A stretch of 9,089 nt of DNA, taken from positions 1 to 9,089 of the forward strand of contig SVOX01000056.1 of the NCBI GenBank assembly GCA_015066165.1, in the 5' to 3' direction. Source of the stretch: Oscillospiraceae bacterium. GTDB taxonomy: Bacteria > Bacillota > Clostridia > Oscillospirales > Acutalibacteraceae. Shown in pieces: positions 6,661-9,089 of this stretch. The notes beneath the pieces were generated by a model, which had not been told where the DNA came from, did no database searches, and saw nothing but the letters and a program-made list of their open reading frames with translations. How positions within the stretch are numbered: position 1 is the first letter of the stretch; every line of letters starts with the position of its first letter. The position numbers and the translations under genes were made by a program.

Positions 6661-6689
6661 AATTTGCCTCCAAAATATAAATTTTTCAC

Positions 6690-6718
6690 TTGTATTTTAC
6701 CACTATATGTAGTATAAT
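6690..6718 (+). promoter_or_regulatory. Predicted sigma-A promoter of nrdR
   Basis: TTGTAT (6690-6695) and a perfect TATAAT (6713-6718) are separated by 17 nt. The start site would fall near 6725, about 40 nt before the nrdR ATG. The spacer holds the NrdR box described separately. Confidence 0.75.
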
Positions 6719-6722
6719 ACAA
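6694..6722 (-). promoter_or_regulatory. Predicted promoter of the cyclophilin gene, antiparallel to the nrdR promoter
   Basis: On the minus strand, TTGTAT (6717-6722) and TAAAAT (6694-6699) are separated by 17 nt. This promoter occupies nearly the same bases as the nrdR promoter, because the region is bounded by an 8-bp inverted repeat, CTTGTATT (6689-6696) and AATACAAG (6716-6723). Confidence 0.55.
6700..6715. promoter_or_regulatory. Predicted NrdR box
   Basis: CCACTATATGTAGTAT matches the published palindromic NrdR consensus (acaCwAtATaTwGtgt, recalled from the literature) at 13 of 16 positions and 9 of 10 in the core. It lies within the spacer of the nrdR promoter and of the antiparallel promoter. 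A bound repressor would therefore exclude RNA polymerase in both directions. This fits known NrdR autoregulation; the site is inferred by pattern match only. Confidence 0.6.
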
Positions 6723-6764
6723 GTAATAATTTGGCAAAATTTTAAAAATTAAGGAGTATTTACC

Positions 6765-7220
6765 ATGAATTGTCCTTTTTGTGCCTATGAAGAAAGCAAA
6801 GTAATCGACTCTCGCCCTACCGACGAAGGTCAAAGAATCCGCCGCAGACGTGAATGTTTGCAATGCGCAAAACGTTTCACAACTTACGAAATTATTGAAA
6901 GTCTTCCAATAATCGTAATTAAAAAAGATAAATCACGTGAAACCTTTAACCGCAACAAGATTATGAACGGTCTTTTACGCGCTTGTGAAAAACGTCCGGT
7001 ATCTATCGATATGCTTGACAAAATGATAGATGATATTGAAACAATTATTCAAAATTCGCTCGACCGTGAAGTTACAAGCGAAAAAATTGGCGAACTTGTT
7101 ATGGAAAAATTAAAAGGTATTGACGAAGTGGCTTACGTTCGTTTTGCTTCTGTTTACCGTCAATTCAAGGACATAAATACATTTATGTCAGAACTTAACA
7201 AGCTTTTATCCAAAGACTAA
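6765..7220 (+). CDS. nrdR: Transcriptional repressor NrdR
   Basis: This 151-residue repressor of ribonucleotide reductase genes senses ATP/dATP. An N-terminal zinc ribbon has Cys3, Cys6, Cys31 and Cys34 (CPFC and CLQC) with the basic stretch RIRRRRE between the pairs. It is followed by an ATP-cone domain (about 49-139) beginning PIIVIKKDKSRETFNRNKI and ending near YVRFASVYRQFKD. The length and both domains match the family throughout, and no key residue is missing. ATG at 6765 has AAGGAG with 8-nt spacing. No ribonucleotide reductase gene lies in the window, so its targets are elsewhere, apart from the likely box in its own promoter. Confidence 0.97.
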   Translation: MNCPFCAYEESKVIDSRPTDEGQRIRRRRECLQCAKRFTTYEIIESLPIIVIKKDKSRETFNRNKIMNGLLRACEKRPVSIDMLDKMIDDIETIIQNSLDREVTSEKIGELVMEKLKGIDEVAYVRFASVYRQFKDINTFMSELNKLLSKD

Positions 7221-7223
7221 ACT
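7195..7223 (+). promoter_or_regulatory. Candidate promoter for gltX inside the end of nrdR
   Basis: TTAACA (7195-7200) and TAAACT (7218-7223) are separated by 17 nt, with the -10 covering the nrdR stop codon. A start near 7230 would fall within the first arm of the terminator, so the new transcript could not form the full hairpin. The -10 matches consensus at only 4 of 6 positions. Confidence 0.3.
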
Positions 7224-7225
7224 TT

Positions 7226-7258
7226 ACAAAGGGTATTTCGAAATACCCTTTGTTTTTT
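7226..7258 (+). terminator. Strong rho-independent terminator after nrdR
   Basis: A perfect 28-bp palindrome (7226-7253; arm ACAAAGGGTATT, centre TTCGAA) is followed by a run of six T residues (7253-7258). It lies 5 nt after the nrdR stop codon and ends only 5 nt before the gltX ribosome binding site. Confidence 0.9.
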
Positions 7259-7273
7259 GAAACAGGAGTCATT

Positions 7274-8923
7274 ATGTCAGATAACATTAAACTTGCAGAT
7301 TTATTACTACCCAATATAGACAAAACACCCGATTATTACGAAACACTCTATCCTGCACGTAATTTACCCGAAGGTGCAAGAGTTACCCGTGTAGCGCCAA
7401 GCCCCACAGGTTATTTACACCTTGGCGTTTTGTTTGCTTCACTTGTTAACCGCATTACTGCAACCTCAACGGGCGGTATTTTCTTCACCCGTATTGAAGA
7501 TACCGACAAAAAGCGTGAAGTTGAAGGCGGTATTGAAGATATTATCGGCGGTCTTAACCGTTTTGGCATTGTGCCCGACGAGGGTTTCATAAGCGGTAGC
7601 GAACAAAAGGGTGACTACGGTCCTTACCAGCAAAGCCACCGTGCCGAAATTTACCAAACCTACGTTAAGGAACTTATCCGTCAAGGTTTGGCTTACCCTT
7701 GTTTTTGCACTGCTGAAGAACTTGAAAAAATAAGAAACGAACAAGAAGCAAAGAAAATTCGTACAGGTTACCACGGCGAATGGGCAAAACACCGCAACAT
7801 CACCTTTGAAGAAGCAAAACAACTTATAGACCAAGGTAAACCATTCGTTGTACGTTTAAAATCTCCGGGTAATGAAGAACACAAAATCATTTTTGAAGAT
7901 GCTATAAAAGGTAAAATTGAAATGCCCGAAAATGATGAAGATTTTGTACTTCTTAAATCTGACGGTATTCCAACTTATCATTTCGCACACGCAATAGACG
8001 ACCACTTAATGCACACAACTCACGTTTTACGTGGTGACGAGTGGATTTCTTCAGTTCCAAAGCATATTCAACTTTTCAAAATTTTGGGCTTTAAGGTTCC
8101 AAAGTTTGGTCACGTTTCCCCTATTATGAAACTTGATAACGGCGCAAAGCGTAAAATTTCAAAACGCAAAGACCCTGAAGCCGCTGTTCACTTCTTTGCC
8201 CAAGAGGGCTTTATGAGCCAAAGTGTTATTGAATATCTTATGACAGTTGCCGCAAGTGACTTTGAAGATTGGCGCCGTGCCAACCCCGATAAATCTTATA
8301 AAGACTTTAAGTTCAATTTAAAGAAAATGAGTGTTTCGGGCGCATTGTTTGACGGTGTAAAACTTCTTGACGTTAGCAAAAACTTGGTATCACGACTTAC
8401 AAGCACACAAGTTTACGATTACGTAACCGCTTGGGCACAAGAATTTGATAAAGATTTTTATGACGTTTTAACTAAAAACCCTGAATACACAAAAGCAGTA
8501 TTTGCTATCGACCGTGACGTACCAAAGCCACGTAAAGACATTGCAAAGTGGAACGAAGTGAAAGAATATTTTTCATATATGTTCGAAGAATATTACAAGC
8601 CCGACTTTACTTTGCCCGAAAATATTGATAAAACCGATGCTGCCGCATTCCTTGAAGCATATGCAAAGGTTTATTCACCGCAAGACGATAAACAAACTTG
8701 GTTTAACAAAATTAAAGAAATCGCTCCAACACTTCATTTTGCGAGCGAAACCAAAGAATATAAAGCAAACCCCGAGGGCTTTAAAGGTCATGCGGGAGAT
8801 TTGAGTACCGTACTTCGTATTGCAATTACAGGAAGACGAAACACTCCCGACCTTTGCAGTATTATGGCAGTACTTGGCAAAGAAGAATGCTTAAAACGCA
8901 TTGAAAACGCAATGAGAGGTTAA
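7274..8923 (+). CDS. gltX: Glutamyl-tRNA synthetase
   Basis: This 549-residue class I aminoacyl-tRNA synthetase charges tRNA-Glu. The Rossmann catalytic domain starts near residue 35 with VTRVAPSPTGYLHLG (37-51, HIGH-type motif), then TRIEDTDKKREVEGG (72-86) and GPYQQSHR (116-123). LRGDEWISSVPKHIQLF follows near 252-268. The KMSKS-type loop is KRKISKRKDPEAA (292-304). The remainder is the helical anticodon-binding region, longer than in the roughly 480-residue classical enzymes, and there is an N-terminal extension of about 35 residues. The start is ATG 7274 with AGGAG at 7264-7268; a TTG at 7250 would place the start inside the terminator. glnS begins 3 nt after the stop. With a GlnRS present, this enzyme is expected to charge tRNA-Glu only; that is inference. 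Confidence 0.93.
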   Translation: MSDNIKLADLLLPNIDKTPDYYETLYPARNLPEGARVTRVAPSPTGYLHLGVLFASLVNRITATSTGGIFFTRIEDTDKKREVEGGIEDIIGGLNRFGIVPDEGFISGSEQKGDYGPYQQSHRAEIYQTYVKELIRQGLAYPCFCTAEELEKIRNEQEAKKIRTGYHGEWAKHRNITFEEAKQLIDQGKPFVVRLKSPGNEEHKIIFEDAIKGKIEMPENDEDFVLLKSDGIPTYHFAHAIDDHLMHTTHVLRGDEWISSVPKHIQLFKILGFKVPKFGHVSPIMKLDNGAKRKISKRKDPEAAVHFFAQEGFMSQSVIEYLMTVAASDFEDWRRANPDKSYKDFKFNLKKMSVSGALFDGVKLLDVSKNLVSRLTSTQVYDYVTAWAQEFDKDFYDVLTKNPEYTKAVFAIDRDVPKPRKDIAKWNEVKEYFSYMFEEYYKPDFTLPENIDKTDAAAFLEAYAKVYSPQDDKQTWFNKIKEIAPTLHFASETKEYKANPEGFKGHAGDLSTVLRIAITGRRNTPDLCSIMAVLGKEECLKRIENAMRG

Positions 8924-8926
8924 TTT

Positions 8927-9089
8927 ATGGAAGAAATTATTAAAAACGAAGAAACAAAAGTTTCCAACTTTATACACGATTTTATTGATGAAGATTTGGC
9001 AGCGGGTGTATATAACAAGATTCAAACCCGTTTTCCGCCCGAACCAAACGGTTATCTTCATATAGGTCACGCAAAAGCAATTTGCATTG
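8927..9089 (+). CDS. glnS: Glutaminyl-tRNA synthetase, N-terminal part (runs off the window)
   Basis: The first 54 codons are visible. After a leader resembling other GlnRS (VSNFIHDFIDEDLAAG), TRFPPEPNGYLHIGHAKAI at about 34-52 is the GlnRS form of the class I signature; PPEPNGYLHIGH distinguishes it from GluRS (PSPTG). GlnRS attaches glutamine directly to tRNA-Gln. ATG lies 3 nt after the gltX stop, with GAGAGG upstream within gltX, so the two are co-transcribed and probably translationally coupled. Many Firmicutes lack this enzyme and use GatCAB transamidation instead; its presence here fits the Clostridia that acquired glnS. The rest of the gene cannot be judged. Confidence 0.93.
   Translation, partial: MEEIIKNEETKVSNFIHDFIDEDLAAGVYNKIQTRFPPEPNGYLHIGHAKAICI

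Noticed and set aside
6668..6683. Second NrdR box paired with the one at 6700-6715
   Set aside because: The spacing (32 bp centre to centre) is right for paired boxes, but only 9 of 16 positions match. An equally spaced site on the other side (6732-6747) matches 7 of 16, so A/T richness explains both.
7250..7273. TTG at 7250 as the gltX start
   Set aside because: It lies within the terminator palindrome and has no ribosome binding site. ATG 7274 has AGGAG 5 nt upstream.
7466..7834. Long open frame antisense to gltX
   Set aside because: It is a by-product of gltX codon usage, with no ribosome binding site or recognisable domain. The same applies to the other antisense frames over the MATE, cyclophilin and oxidoreductase genes.

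Overview
The window looks like the chromosome of an uncultured, low-GC, endospore-forming member of the Clostridia (Oscillospiraceae/Ruminococcaceae-like). The reasons are an intact spoVAC sporulation gene, a Firmicutes-type nrdR, A/T-rich intergenic DNA with strong GGAGG-type ribosome binding sites, and a gltX followed directly by glnS. The lineage call is inference; no rRNA is present.

Left part (1-4084). A three-gene minus-strand operon encodes a Gfo/Idh/MocA-type oxidoreductase, an NAD-dependent epimerase/dehydratase-like protein and a PIG3-type quinone oxidoreductase. The genes overlap each other by 4 bp. An AraC-family regulator is transcribed divergently from the operon head, and the two predicted promoters interlock. 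The arrangement suggests an inducible carbohydrate- or small-molecule-modifying cassette under local control, but the substrate cannot be read from the sequence. Left of the operon lie the last 42 codons of a second, truncated spoVAC homologue. The cassette therefore sits between a broken and an intact spoVAC 3' end in the same orientation.

Middle part (4085-6063). An intact spoVAC (spore channel protein) and a MATE-family efflux transporter are both on the minus strand. A terminator between them contains the spoVAC ribosome binding site. The MATE gene has its own good promoter and probably starts at a GTG.

Right part (6064-9089). A cyclophilin-type peptidylprolyl isomerase (minus) and nrdR (plus) diverge from one almost symmetric promoter region. 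That region carries a good match to the NrdR box, so nrdR is probably autoregulated and the isomerase may be drawn into the same control. After the nrdR terminator come gltX (glutamyl-tRNA synthetase) and, 3 nt later, the start of glnS (glutaminyl-tRNA synthetase), which runs off the window.

No rRNA, tRNA, CRISPR array, integrase or transposase was seen, and no stretch over 300 bases lacks a gene. The most interesting points are the cassette flanked by spoVAC repeats, the bidirectional nrdR/cyclophilin promoter with its NrdR box, and two genes (spoVAC, gltX) placed so close behind terminators that their transcripts must start at or inside the hairpin, or depend on readthrough.
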